From: Oxyruncus cristatus
Taxonomy: Eukaryota; Chordata; Aves; Passeriformes; Cotingidae
Direction: 5' to 3'
Assembly (NCBI GenBank): GCA_013399855.1
Contig: VXAY01006085.1
Location: forward strand, 1,040,685 to 1,104,684
DNA: 64,000 nt
Below are positions 36,588 through 48,484 of this stretch, piece after piece. Each line of letters begins with the position of its first letter. Position 1 is the first letter of the stretch. The notes under the pieces were generated by a model, which saw only the letters and a list, made by a program, of their open reading frames with translations, was not told the DNA's origin and did no database searches. The position numbers and the translations under genes are program-made.

Positions 36588-39500
36588 TTTTATTTAGAAA
36601 ACATGAATCATCATTTTAAAAGTCTCACTGGTAACAAGGAAGATCTTTTCACTTGTAGACTGTATAGTACACTTTATAAAGTATCATGTTCAGACAGACG
36701 TCTCTTCATCTGGCTCTGAAAAGTTGAATGAGTAATGAAACATTTACAAAGCCTTATTTAGTTGGATTATTAATTTACCAGGAAAGCAATCTTTTTATCT
36801 TGTAGTGGATTATTTTAACTGTTGACTAAAAATTTAAAACACTGGTATTTTTAAGGCTAATGATAGGTTTGCTTTCCCATACACTTATGGTTCTGGTTGC
36901 TTTTAAACTTACTACGTAATTAACTTAAAATAGTAATGAATAAAAGCCAAATATTTAATTTATACTTCTATTCACCACCATAAATGAAGTAGAGTTATGG
37001 GTAAAACATACCAAACATATCTTCAGTAGTTTATAAGAACAAAATTGGATAAAACTTATCCTCTTATCTAGAGTATATCACTTTCTTGATAAATAAAAAT
37101 ATGTTAAACTTTATAAGACAACCCTCTGAATTTGTAAGGCCATCTGTTCAATGTTCCTGGCAATCTGTTTTAATGCCCCAAACTAGAATAGAAAATGCTC
37201 TACTTATCGACTTTTACACATTTCCATCTCTTCCTCTATTCTTGATGACAAATGAATATGTCTTTTTATTTCTCTTCTACAAAAAGTGTTTAATCAACAA
37301 TTACTCCTTTTGCAGATATTTTGTATATTTGGGAACATAACTGAGGATTTTAAAAAAAATCTCAATAAGTGAAAATATGAATTAAATTATTGTTTTTTTA
37401 AAAACTAATATCCTGACTAAATAAAACAAATTTAGTTCAGATCATTGATGTCTTCCTGAGTCTTCAAGCAGATTAAAATGAAAGTTATGGGAAACTTTAT
37501 TCACATAATTCATTTTGGAGCTCAATTGTAGTGATTTAAATGCCTCTACTGCTAATTACTTCACTAATTGTTCTAGCATGAGGAAAAAGAAGGAAAAAGA
37601 ATGTGTTCCCCCAACAATTCTTAACTCCTTGTAATTCTTTCCTTGCTGACAAGCTAAAAAGCATCTTTTCCAATGAGTAATTTCAAAACTTTTGTCAAGT
37701 CATAACGGCATAGCTAACACAGAGTTTTGCAGCTGCAGTGATGCTCCCAGGAGTGCATAAAGCTTATGAATTCAGCTATGAAGCTAGAAAAGGTGCATCA
37801 AACTCTTGTACTGGTTTTGAAAGGTTTTCCCTTTCACTAATTACACTAGTACTTAACAGCAGCCAGGCTGTGAAAGTCAATTTGGAGACAGTCTACAGTC
37901 CAGCATGCTGCAGACTGAACATACCACCAGAAAGTATGTTTGCCATTTCACAAAAACTAGCTCAGAGATCCTGCTATGATTTGATCTCTTGGAGTTTTTT
38001 TACCTCTTTTTATTCAGTTTAGTAAAAACAGAGAACTTCATCACAGAACCCCAGGCAACATTTTGAACAGGGAAACACACAGGGTACCTCACACCCCACT
38101 GAGATGTCTGCCTGCTCCTTATTTGAGCAGTTTTGTATCCAACAGGGCATATAACCAACTTAAGCAGTTGATTCCTCTGGTGAGACTGTTTAGCTGAATT
38201 TTTGTTGTATGGAAAAAAATCATCAGAGAAGAGACAAGTGAATCATAGGAGACAGTAATAAAAATATTACACATAAAGAAAAAATTAAATATGTGCTACA
38301 GGGAACATAAAAGAGACAAATTCAAAAATAACTTAAAGAGTGCTTTCTAGTTGCTTAAATATTTCTCATCTCCTTTAAATTTGTATGGATTCTGTTGAGG
38401 AGCTAAAAAAAAATCTTAATTTAACTCCACCATAAATAAATTAAACCAACAACAAAAGTAACGTGAGTTTGTTCTTTATTTCACGCAAACCTGTCAAATT
38501 CCTATGATGTTCCTTAGGGCAGTATTTATCATTTATATACAGATAAAGAGTGGCATGAGGCTCCTAATAATAGAAGGGGAAAAAGGCATAAAAAAAGTGA
38601 CTCATTAATCTTCAAACTATTCTTCTAAAGTAGAGAATATTTATTATATATTATTATATCTATTATGTGATTATTATTATTATATTTATTAGAATATAAA
38701 TTTACTATTAACTTGTTGCAAAACTGACACTAATTGCTAATTCTGTATCTGTGATCTGTCAAGAGTTGAGCTGTTTCAGGATACAAATGCAAGCATTTCT
38801 TTGACAGTCCTACCTACAAAACTCTGTGCTAGGGGTATTCATGGGACAAACTTAGCAGACTAAGATGTGGGGAAGGCTGCTGCTGGCAAACTGTCTTCAG
38901 TTTAGCAGAACAGAGGATGTAGGAAATGTATGTAGGAAATCAGTTCCCTTTCTTTCTCTTGACAGAGGGGCTTTAAATTCCCATCCTATATGAATGGTAT
39001 GAGACTGACATTTTGTCTTAGTGAAGCCACTTCGGTGACATTTGAAAATTGAAGTATTGTATGCACACAAGACTAGTAATAACAACTTAATATTACCTTA
39101 TATATGTCTTCCTACTTAGTAGTTAAAAAAATACTTTTCAAAGATGTTACTTCAGTATTTGCTGGACTAAGGACCACAGCTCTGCCCGGGACACTTTTCT
39201 AGCCAGTATCAGGGTCAAAAATAACATCCCACTTCCTCTTCTGACCTGCTACAAAGAATCCAGACACACAGCCCTATGAGAAACTGTCCCCTCTGAGCTG
39301 CGTGATGTGACCCCAACAGTGCCTTTATTGCCTGCACAAGAGGACCGTGCTGTCAGCAGGCTGCAGGGGGCATCCCTCAGTGCCCTGGAACACCTCTCCC
39401 TTTCAGCTTGTGCAAGGCCTCAGCTGGTACTCTGTTGGTGACTTGGCTCTGGCCTAGGTATTCTGGAGTTGTGATTTCTGAAGGAAATTTGTGAGGCTCT

Positions 39501-40602
39501 GGAAAGAAATATTTGCAATAGATAAGCCAGGAGACTGGACAAATAGCATTTGTCCTGCTGTTTCCAGTGTCATTTACCCTGATGACTGCCTGGTCAGCAG
39601 TATAAACAGCCGACTACCATATGAGAGTCTACACCTTTAAGTGTTTGGAAAGCAGATCCCATTCTATGTAAAAAGTTTTCTTATAAAGTGTCAAGAAAGT
39701 ACGAATAACTTATTTCAGAGACCACATTTTTGAGAGTTGAAGACGTTGGGTATCTGATGATCAAAAGTTTTTAATGAGAGTAGTGAAGACTGGAAATTCT
39801 GTTTTGTGTTAGGGTTCTGAATTTCAACATTTGTTTTCAAACTCTGCATTTTGAGACTTTGAAAAATATTTAATTTTAGTAATTTTTATCATTTTCTTTT
39901 CATTGCGAAAATTTTAAAGTATACCAATGCTATTGTGCAATGTTTTTCTTTTTAATAGAAAATCAGACTTTCCTTAAAAGAAAAAACCTAAATATTTTGT
40001 TTCCAGAAGGTTGAAAGAGAAATTATTTTATAGACTGTACTTGCCCATGTTTAGTTGTCAGTGGAGATATACAAAAAAGATAATCCCTTATTAAAATTCA
40101 GTTTATAGTGCTAAAGTTTTGCTATTGCAAACACAACCAAGAATCTTTTTGTGGACAATAACCAAGATTTGCAAAGCCAGCTGAGGAATTTAGTTCAACA
40201 AATTTCATTAAATTTGATGGAAGTCATGTAGCAAAATAGCTAAAAACAGCTTTGATCCTTTTCAGTAAAGTGTATTTTTAAAAGCCAGAATTTGCCCCAC
40301 TGAGTTATACTAAGCTATGAGCAGGTGATCTTGAATACTGAATGAGATTAATAAGGCAAATAGAGTAGTCAGGGATGACAGACAATTGGAAAGCTACTTC
40401 AGATCCTATTTTAAAATAGATCTACAAAGATCTGATTGTTCAGGTAGTATTCAGTGACCTGAACAAGAACCTAAAGAAGCCTTTCTAATCAGTCATGAAA
40501 GTCAGAAAAGGAATAAAACAAAAATTCTCCTCCTCAGCCTTCAGTAAATACATTAGTAATGACCTTTTAAGAACAAATGGTAAAAGTAAAAAAATATGAG
40601 AA
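36588..40602. other. Unique AT-rich non-coding DNA with a GC-richer patch
   Basis: No gene or transposon was recognised. An ATT-rich simple stretch at 38636-38700 is listed separately. About 39170-39470 is distinctly richer in G+C than its surroundings but has no CpG clustering and no open frame of note. A 12-bp word (ATGTAGGAAAT) is duplicated near 38913-38940. Confidence 0.5.
38636..38700. repeat. (TTA)n/(TA)n AT-rich simple repeat
   Basis: Imperfect TTA and TATA units with only two G and one C in about 60 bases (TTATTATATATTATTATA, then ATTATTATTATTATAT). Degenerate microsatellite. Confidence 0.85.
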
Positions 40603-40676
40603 TGTCATGGTTTAGCCCATCCCCCCAGTATTGGGGTAGGAAATGGTTAACTCCAGGTGAAATTCCGGCCAAGCAG

Positions 40677-40720
40677 CCAATCAAAGACTTTTGTGACGTC
40701 TCTACGAATGACATATTTAA
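40677..40720 (+). promoter_or_regulatory. Promoter-like motifs in LTR U3 (CCAAT, CRE-like, TATA-like)
   Basis: CCAAT at 40677-40681, TGACGTCT at 40694-40701 (one base from the cAMP-response element) and TATTTAA at 40714-40720 are arranged as in a compact RNA polymerase II promoter. If used, the start near 40745 would leave an R region of about 600 bp, unusual for an LTR, so this could be an enhancer or accessory promoter. Confidence 0.3.
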
Positions 40721-41288
40721 CAAACCGGAAAAGAAACGTGTGGCGCAGAAGAAATTAAGGAGTTCACGTGGCAGCACGCCCCGGGCATGCGGGCCTCCTG
40801 GGGCCTAGCCTGGCCCAGGGAGGGCAGTGATGGCTTGAAGCCAAAACTAAATCACCTAGAGGCCGCATGCAACAAACTGCAGAAGAATTACAGCCACAAA
40901 ATGATAAAGAAGCTGGTGAACTCCCCATTGAGGNCATGGATTGAGTCAAAAAACGCAGAACCCCTGTGACCCGGGGAGGGGTGGTGACTCTTAGGAAACC
41001 CCCCGAAACTCCTTGGGGAAGGAACCTCCACGGAGCCCTATACTCTGTGGAGATGACATGGTGATACGAGTCTTCCCTCGAAGCCTCAGTAGCCAAAGAC
41101 AAGCGGCTAGAGGTGGGAGGCAGACTCCCCTACATTCCGATGGGGAGAGAGAGAGAGAGATTTTCGAGCTGCGGTGATTCAGAACTGCTACCTTAAAGAC
41201 TTTTTCTTCTCCTTCTTCCTCTAGACTGTTTTTGAGAAAAGGAGGGGGGTATTTGTAAATATATAGAAAACTTGTTAGAGTTGTTGTG

Positions 41289-41328
41289 TATTTAAGTATT
41301 CCCTTCGTTTTTATCGTGTAGCAATAAA
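41289..41328 (+). promoter_or_regulatory. LTR TATA-like box and polyadenylation signal
   Basis: TATTTAAG at 41289-41296 is followed 27 bp later by AATAAA at 41323-41328. This spacing fits a start site near 41318, a short R region and a poly(A) site near 41345, leaving about 100 bp of U5. It is the basis for orienting the LTR on the plus strand. Confidence 0.5.
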
Positions 41329-41448
41329 TTTTAATATTAATCCCCATGTCAAGAAATCTGTCTTGCTTATGCGAACTTTTCTTAGTTATTAGCAAAATAT
41401 ATGGGTTAATAAAAACCAGGCAGAAATCGCAGGGCTAAACTGTTGACA

Positions 41449-43610
41449 AGAGGCTCTTGAGGAAAAAAACCCAAAACGTATGATATAACACAAGCTTCAC
41501 TTTTATTTCCTTCTGGAGAAAATTGAGTTAAATCTTCTCTGACCTTGTTTGTCTGGATTTTTTTCTAGAGTTATGCCAAATTATTTGAAGGTCTTTTATA
41601 CTGTCAGAGACCCTGCATAGCTGTTAGTCAGAGCTGATGCAGATGTGGCTGGATATTCGCTGTTATAAACACAGCTCTCATCAAACTGCATTATACCACC
41701 CTGGATCCTCAGTCCGCAGCAATGTGTAAAAAGCACACGGTATTAGGAAAGGTGCTAACCACAGTATAATAGACAATTTTTTAGCGTGTACGCATTCATA
41801 CGTTTAATTTTGTCCTATGTAAATTTTAGAAAATCATCAAGTACAATAAAGTCAAGTGGTTTTTGATGTCTAAATAATGTTCAATAGAGGTGACATTTGG
41901 TTCATTATTAGAGAGGCAGAACCACAGCATTACTGGTTGTTCATAAATCCATTAAGATTTTAAACAGAATCTGCTCTGACAAATACGTCTCCCAGGTGTG
42001 TCGGTCTGCATATTTACACTCTCCCAAGTATCTCTGCAGGTACATTACTGAGTCAATACATTGAGAAACAGGAAAAGATTTTTGAATGCTTCCTATCTAC
42101 GCAAAAGTCTAATGCGTCTTAAAGCACCACATGAAACAGCGACTGGTAAACAAAAGATCTCTTCAAAGTCTGGTGTTTGCATAGCAGGTCACTGCATTTT
42201 AGTAGAATTCTCACAGGTCTGACGTGCACTCAGTGAAAGAAGTTCCCACAAGAGATTATCACAGGAAAATACTCATTCGAGTATGCAATTGTTTGTTATC
42301 AATAGACAACATGTACTCTAATTTATTTTGACTTGTTGGATTTGATTCACTGCTTTTGCATATGTTTGCTTTAAACTGGATAATCAAATGTGGCTGTGCA
42401 TTAACTGAACTTTCTACCTCCACAAAAGTATGCATTGACCATTCAGTGGCACTTCTCCAAGGGGAAGTACACAGCCCTTCTCACCAATGTGACCCTTCCA
42501 CCTTACTTTTCCTTTCTCAGAGCAACAGACCAAAAGTTTCTTCAGAATGCTTAGCAAGTAATGTACCCTTCTCTAGTCAGACTAGAGAAAACAATAAGGT
42601 TTTTGAAAGTATTTTTGCCTCTTCACATAAAGAAATAGTCTTACATATTCTATGAAATCATGTTCAGTGCATGTCTCCCCCTATCTAGGAGGAAGATAAA
42701 GCTAGTGATACAGTTTGGAGTGTAAAGGCATAAAGAGCAATTGATTTCTTCCAAATATGAAGATAAATGGGTAGAGGAGACTAAACATATCAGAGCTTCC
42801 CATAAATAGACATGTTTGAGGGAAAGGCTGAAGTGCAAGACTAGTATTATATACAGCATAAATGTTCTTGTTGATATGTATGTCTTATCTGTCAAAGTTG
42901 GTAGTCAAAAAGTCAGAGTTCTGTAGGAAACCACGTTCCATTGCTTCCAGTCCTCAAAAAATCACCAGGAGCTACAGTTCTGGTAACAGTTGTAGAAGTA
43001 GAGTCTTATTTGTAGATCAGAAAACTAGTCCCTGGGAGGATGCTCAACATATTACTTGTAACAGTGAAACAAAGTTCCCCTTTTGGCATCCTGATGCAGG
43101 GAACATGGTGCAGAGGACACAGGCTCACCTCTACAAATGCTGTGACTAATGCAAAATGTGGCCTCTTGAAGAAGTTAAAGCTATTTATCTTCTAAAACTT
43201 TTTCAGGAGGCACTGAGGAAGAATCCTGCCTACATTCTTTCTGGGGTTCTGACTAAAAGGTGACAAGCCCGAGCATAGTCTCTATAAAGGCAAGCTTAGT
43301 CATTAGGATGGAGTCAGCAGCAAAACTCTCTAAGCGGGTTCTGTAATCACATTACAGGATCTGTACAGCAGTGGTTAAACCTGCTGCATGGGGGGCAGAG
43401 ACTTCCTACCTGCCTCTGTGGGTCACCTTTGTCTTGGCTTTACCCTGTCAGTGTGTGAAGTGCACAGACAAAACATATCAGCAGCTGTGGGCCAGATGTC
43501 ATTCAGGGAGCCCTTGATGTCAAAGTGTCACAAGACACAGCATACACCACCAAAGAATTAGACTTGCAGGAGCAGCACTGGTGAGTTAACTGGAAACACA
43601 TAGAGAGACT
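41449..43610. other. Unique non-coding DNA
   Basis: No gene or transposon was recognised between the LTR and the MIR-like remnant. The frames at 42356-42655 and 42862-43149 (99 and 95 codons) show no recognisable domains. Confidence 0.5.
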
Positions 43611-43780
43611 GTGCTGATTGTGCCACCAATTCACACTCACTTTAGCAAGTCACCTTTTCTCAGTTTCCCCCCTCTGTAAACAAGCATACTGGTAAAGGCT
43701 CCTACGTACCTCACAGAACTATTGCTAGAACTAATTAATTTCTGATATCATACTGCACTGAAGATTTAACATTATAAAAG
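43611..43780 (+). mobile_element. Ancient MIR-type (CORE) SINE remnant
   Basis: The 3' half of a MIR-type SINE can be followed: AGCAAGTCACC at 43644, CTCAGTTTCC near 43660, CTCTGTAAA at 43672, CCTACGTACCTCACAGAACT near 43701 and TTGCTAGAACTAATTAAT after it. These correspond in order and spacing to the CAAGTCAC, CTCAGTTTCC, CTGTAAAAT and CCTACCTCACAGGGTTGT segments of MIR. Such SINEs predate the bird-mammal split and survive in birds as scattered remnants. The upstream boundary is uncertain. Confidence 0.6.
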
Positions 43781-45397
43781 AACTAGATATAATTTTAAAT
43801 GCATTTTTGTGTTATAAGCTATCATAAGTTATTTGTGTTATATACATACACATGGCATCATTACTGAGTGTGTACATCCACTTACCAACAAACCAGTTCC
43901 AGTAAACGTGTACTAGTATAACCGGGACAATAAAACAGTGTTCAGAAGCCCCATGGAGAGCGCAGTTGCATAAATTCTATCAGAAGATGCTCCTGTGTTC
44001 CAAAACATTATCAACTTCATCTCTCAAAGCTAGGAACACATATGAAATGTAGAATTCCATTATTTTCTGTTACTACCTTTTCACTAAGACCTTTTTGATT
44101 TCCATTCCTGCAATAAAGCTAAAAATAAATGCCTTTTTATTATGTTTTATGATTCTTATTATCTGCTGCAACTAGCCTTAAGGATTTTGTTACTGCTATT
44201 TAATTATTTCTTACCTTGTTTGATTAATTCAGGAAGGTGTTTGATTTTTTTTTTACTGTCAGAGAGTGCTCATTATGAAAGTAGGCAGGTGGACTGGTGA
44301 TAATTAATATCTTATACTCAAAAAGCACTTTTTATCAAGAGTTATTCTGATTCTTTCTAAAATTCCAACAAATTTTCTATTGTTTCCATTTTCTTTATGA
44401 AGTAACTGAAATATTTTTAAAGATTACATTGAGGAGGATAAATAAATAATGTGTATCTTAAGTATCCTGCAGAAGTGTAAACAGATAAAGCAGAAAAACC
44501 ACCAAAACCCAGAAGCTAAGAAACCACACTACAGACATTGTTCACTATTTCATTGACTCAAAACTGTAATCCAAGACTTTCAAAAATTATTTTCTTTGCC
44601 ATAAGAAAATTAATGTTGGTTTTTTGCTTGAAGAATTTTTCAGGGAACATATATCTCTTAATGTACATGATTAGTAGTGGCACTACTTTGCATTTGAAAA
44701 ACCTTAGGCTTCTCTGTCCTGTTTCAAGACACAGCTCTCCTACGTGTGCTCCTCTGCAAGGGCTCCCTGCGCCTGCCTACACTGTTACTTACACCAGGGG
44801 AACACCCATTTTTCAGTTTCGTGCTTTTCATTAGACAACGTGGTCTTGTCAGGTGGCAGTGAGTTTTGGCTCCTGCATACACAGCTGTTTTTACTACTCA
44901 GGGTATTTTAATGCTTACTCCACCCATTTGTTTAATGAGAGCTGTAATCAGCTTCAATTCCAATAGGTCATTAACACCTCTCCCACAGCAACACGAAGCC
45001 AAAATTGGGCGGGTTTGTTATGCCTGTTACAGCATGCAGTGGAGATACTTTCTACAGGTTTTAAAATGTCTTTATTATAATTCACGTTGGTAATAACTGT
45101 GAACCATCCTCCTTGCTAGAACAGGAGCCAAAATTAATAGCTCCTCTTGTCTTTTTCCTTTGTGATTATGCTTCAAAATATATATCATTCTCCTAACCTT
45201 TGAATTTAATTTCACAAATATATCAACTAAGTAAAAGATCTAGAATGAATGATTTCACTATTTTGCTTCTCACGAGAGAAAAATGCCAAGGATTAATAAA
45301 TATATAGGAACTACATCTGGCTAAGAAAGTCCCCACTTAGTAACTAGTAGAATATAAGGTGTCATAAAGGTGTCTTTTGTCCTTTTTCGTGACAAAA
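43781..45397. other. Unique AT-rich non-coding DNA
   Basis: No gene or repeat was recognised. The frame at 44538-44834 (98 codons) has no recognisable domain. Confidence 0.5.
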
Positions 45398-45440
45398 TAC
45401 TGGGCTGGATGGAACTTGTATGGCCTTTCTCTTGTTCTTA
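45398..45440 (+). mobile_element. Possible old CR1-type LINE 3' end
   Basis: TACTGGGCTGGATGGAACTT, then GTATGGCCTTTCTCTTGTTC and TTAAG, resemble the terminus of ancient CR1-type LINEs seen in reptiles and birds (TGGGCTGGATGGACC...TTCTTATGTTCTTA). Only about 43 bp align, so the call is tentative. Confidence 0.45.
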
Positions 45441-46167
45441 AGGGACAGGAAGTAGTTGTTACTTAACTCCTGAATTCCACCTGTTAAATGCACCTTGCTA
45501 CAGCATTTAGCATCAGGGAGCCGGCGTTTCAGGAGAAAAGAGTTGATATGAATGACACACCTTCATTCATTTTTGTTGTTTTCTTTTTTTACATTTTTGT
45601 GAATGAAGATGAGGCTATTAGTATGATATCTGCTTACTCATGAGAGAAAAAAGGAGGAACGTGACAGATGCAAGAGGGCAGGATGTGGAGGAGGAGAAGA
45701 TATATATCTCAAAGAGTGATCTGTGCAGTAAACTGGGAAATGACTGCTTCTTTACACTGCAAGAGCTTTAGCATTTTTTCATTAACTTCAGCATGCCTAT
45801 GCATTCACAGCATTTTGCTGTGACCTGTTGCTGTTACATGCTGTACAGAGTCCATAAACAAGGGTGAGTATTAGCAAGTGCTCTGAATTTAGCAAGGGGC
45901 AGAGAAACACTACTACATGCTTTGAGCCCAGGCCCCTACCCAGGACACCTCTCTTTGCCCACATGTTGCACCTCTGTATTTTACTGGCAGATTACACAAT
46001 ATCTGTAGACTCTGAAAGTGAATAAGACCTATAAATGAGGGATAAGAATGGGCTCTCTTTCAGTGGATTTTCATCCTTATTTTGTATCTATTCATTTCCA
46101 TGACCTAGAATTGAAACTAGGTGAGAGAGTTGGACCCCACTAAAAAAAATGAGCTGATTTTCAGCAG

Positions 46168-46202
46168 CTGAACATCTGGTTCACAGCAATACAGATGTTC
46201 AG
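46168..46202. repeat. Perfect 11-bp hairpin, possible remnant of a palindromic element
   Basis: CTGAACATCTG at 46168-46178 is perfectly complementary to CAGATGTTCAG at 46192-46202 across a 13-nt loop. Just upstream is GCTGATTTTCAGCAG. Ancient palindromic repeats in amniote genomes have a similar TGATTTTCAG...GCTGA...TCAG layout, so this may be a shrunken copy of a MITE-like element. The family is not identified. Confidence 0.45.
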
Positions 46203-47856
46203 TCTAATTGCAGTTTGGTAATTGTCAATATGACAAAATCTAGCACTAATTTTGTTCCTTTTTTGAGATAACTTAGTGAAAAGACCAAGGACAGAAACTA
46301 CATGAACATGGAGCTCCGCCTCTCATTCCCAAATATCTCCTCTCTCTGTCACACCTTAACTGTTCTGCAGGGAACGTACAGAACTGTCTGACTTCTGGCT
46401 AAGCCTGTAACTCACCTAGGAGCTCAGTTTCCATTGCTCTCATCCTAATTCCTTTCCCAGGCTCTCAATTTATTTTATAACAGGGACAAAGAATTCTTCC
46501 TGGAAGTACAAAGAGAAAAGTAGGTCAAGACATAGACTTACCTTGACAATCTCCCTTTGGCACTTTTGAGTAGTTGTAATTGAATTGTCCTTTTTTAAAG
46601 TGTGCCCTGTATTACTTTTTTGCCACCGGACAGCTTGGAAATGAAATGTAGTAACTCATTCAGTTTTTCTGCAGATTTGCAACTGTAATTATTTTATTAC
46701 ACTTCAGGTTCTTCAGAGTCCATGAAGTATGGTGTATGGGGCATCTACAGGAACATGATGTGGAGATAAATTGGGTAGGGTTCTCTTAAGTTCTGCTACA
46801 TACATTGTAAATACCTGTTTTACTTCAAGTAATCATATAGCTAATTTGTGCCAATGAAACAAAATTGCCTGCCCAGTGGTGACAGCAGGCTTTTTTTTAT
46901 ACTCCTCATATACAAAAGCAAGCAACTAAACTGATAAAAAATATGGATTTGGAAGAATTGTCAGCTTACAGGGCTTGGAACTCATTCACAATATTTGTGT
47001 CTGCAGATGCTAGCAGAATGGATTATGATTTGGACTGAGCATTATAGACATTTTCACAGTAGAACTACAATCAGTATAATTTTAAAAAGTCATCAATAGA
47101 GTATCCATATCACCAGTAGTTTCTTTGCTTCCTTCTTGTGGACCTAAGGCTGTTTAATGGAATTTTTTTTAATTAGAAAAAAGAATTATTTACCAGTTTA
47201 ATCTGTTAATGCCATAATTAGATTAAAGGAATACATTGTGTTTTTATATTAACCGTGTGAGGTTGGATACAATTTGTTGTTTCACAACTCTAGCTCTTCC
47301 CTCAAGTTCCCAGACGTCACTTCAGAAAGAAAAACTAAGCCTTGAGATTTGTACTTCAGCAGCCACAAAAGTAGGTGTAGGTTATATGACTCCAAAAGCA
47401 GATGTACTTTTTAAATTATGCGGATTCTTGTTGTATTATTTAAAATACCCTATTGGCAAGACTGTACCAGTTTAACCACACAGAGTGGCAATGGCCCAAC
47501 AATACTAAACAGCAAAGGCACAAAATTTGCTTAATTTGGGTTTGCATGATGCTGCCAAGCTATTTTTATCATTGTAATCTAGGTCTTGGCCAAAAGTTAG
47601 GAGCAAAATCTAAGCACATATAAACTTCAAAGATCTTTTCAATTTGAGCTAAACCCAAACTGTGTTGACATTTCCATGTCTGAGTTCAGAAGCTATCAAT
47701 TTCAAGGCATTTTAAAACCTTTGCATAAGTTTGCATCTGTAAATAGCAGAAGAAAAAAAATAAACAAAGGCGAAGTCCAGAGTGAAGCATCAGAATTCTG
47801 GGGAGCTCTAAGGGTAATCTTAAGAGATTTTGTTCTGTTGTTATATTTCCAGTAGC

Positions 47857-47873
47857 AAAAAAAAAAAAAAAAA
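47857..47873. repeat. Poly(A) run, 17 nt
   Basis: Uninterrupted A17 followed by CAAACAAA. No retroposon body upstream was recognised. Confidence 0.92.
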
Positions 47874-48484
47874 CAAACAAATATAACTATTATACCATTA
47901 TTAATAAACAAGAGTCTGGTCCTAATTTCAGTTGAAGAATTATTATTTATAGGTACTGAAGATATATCTCCTACTTTAAAACTTCACTTAGAAATAAATT
48001 GGTGGTAAGCAGGGAGTGTCTTCCTTTATAACAATGTGATATTCAGGGTAATCTGTCTATTCACAATGCATTAATTCTGTTTGATTCTGGTGACTCTTCC
48101 ATTATATCTGTGTGACCTGGTATCAGGCTGAAAATTTGAATATCAAGTTTTCCTGTTTGCTATGTTATCACTTTAATTTCATCTTGGACTGAGAAGGTAT
48201 TGGATTGGCCGCTACACTAGTTAGAAAACTTAATTTTACATGGTCTTCTATGACATGGAAGCCCCTGAAAAAAGAGTGGTCAACCAGTCAGGACCAGTCC
48301 TTTGTTTCAAGGCTGAAGTATGGGAAGAAGGTATCTAAGCTCAGTAGGGCTAGACAGGACCTATGCCCTGATAGAACTCTATGCATTTTTTAACAGATAA
48401 ACCATTTTGTGGGAGAGAGAGCAAATGCATCACAAGAAAATGTAAATGTTTGTAAATGCCCTGCTAAATTCGTGGTGAAAACAA

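Larger units (their letters stand above)
40603..41448 (+). mobile_element. Solo LTR of an endogenous retrovirus
   Basis: An 846-bp block begins TGTCATGGTTTAGCCC and ends GGGCTAAACTGTTGACA. It has TG...CA termini within an imperfect inverted terminal repeat of about 16-17 bp, in the style of passerine ERV LTRs. It is far richer in GC and CpG than the DNA on either side. A TATTTAAG box (41289) followed by AATAAA (41323-41328) implies the usual U3-R-U5 order on the plus strand, with U3 of about 700 bp and U5 of about 100 bp. No primer-binding site, gag, pol or env lies alongside, so it is a solo LTR left by LTR-LTR recombination. No perfect 5- or 6-bp target duplication is visible; the flanking four bases are AGAA and AGAG. 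Class (ERVL, ERVK or ERV1) is not assigned. One ambiguous base (N) is at 40934. Confidence 0.88.
45441..48484. other. Unique AT-rich non-coding DNA
   Basis: No gene is supported. It contains an 11-bp perfect hairpin (46168-46202, listed separately) and an A17 run at 47857-47873. Frames on both strands are short. Confidence 0.55.

Noticed and set aside
40764..41102. 112-codon minus-strand ORF containing an X
   Set aside because: It lies in the LTR, is antisense, crosses the ambiguous base and has no recognised similarity; a composition effect is the simplest explanation.
40597..41454. Target-site duplication of the LTR
   Set aside because: Six bases left (TGAGAA) and right (AGAGGC) differ; only a 4-base near match AGAA/AGAG is present, too short to claim.
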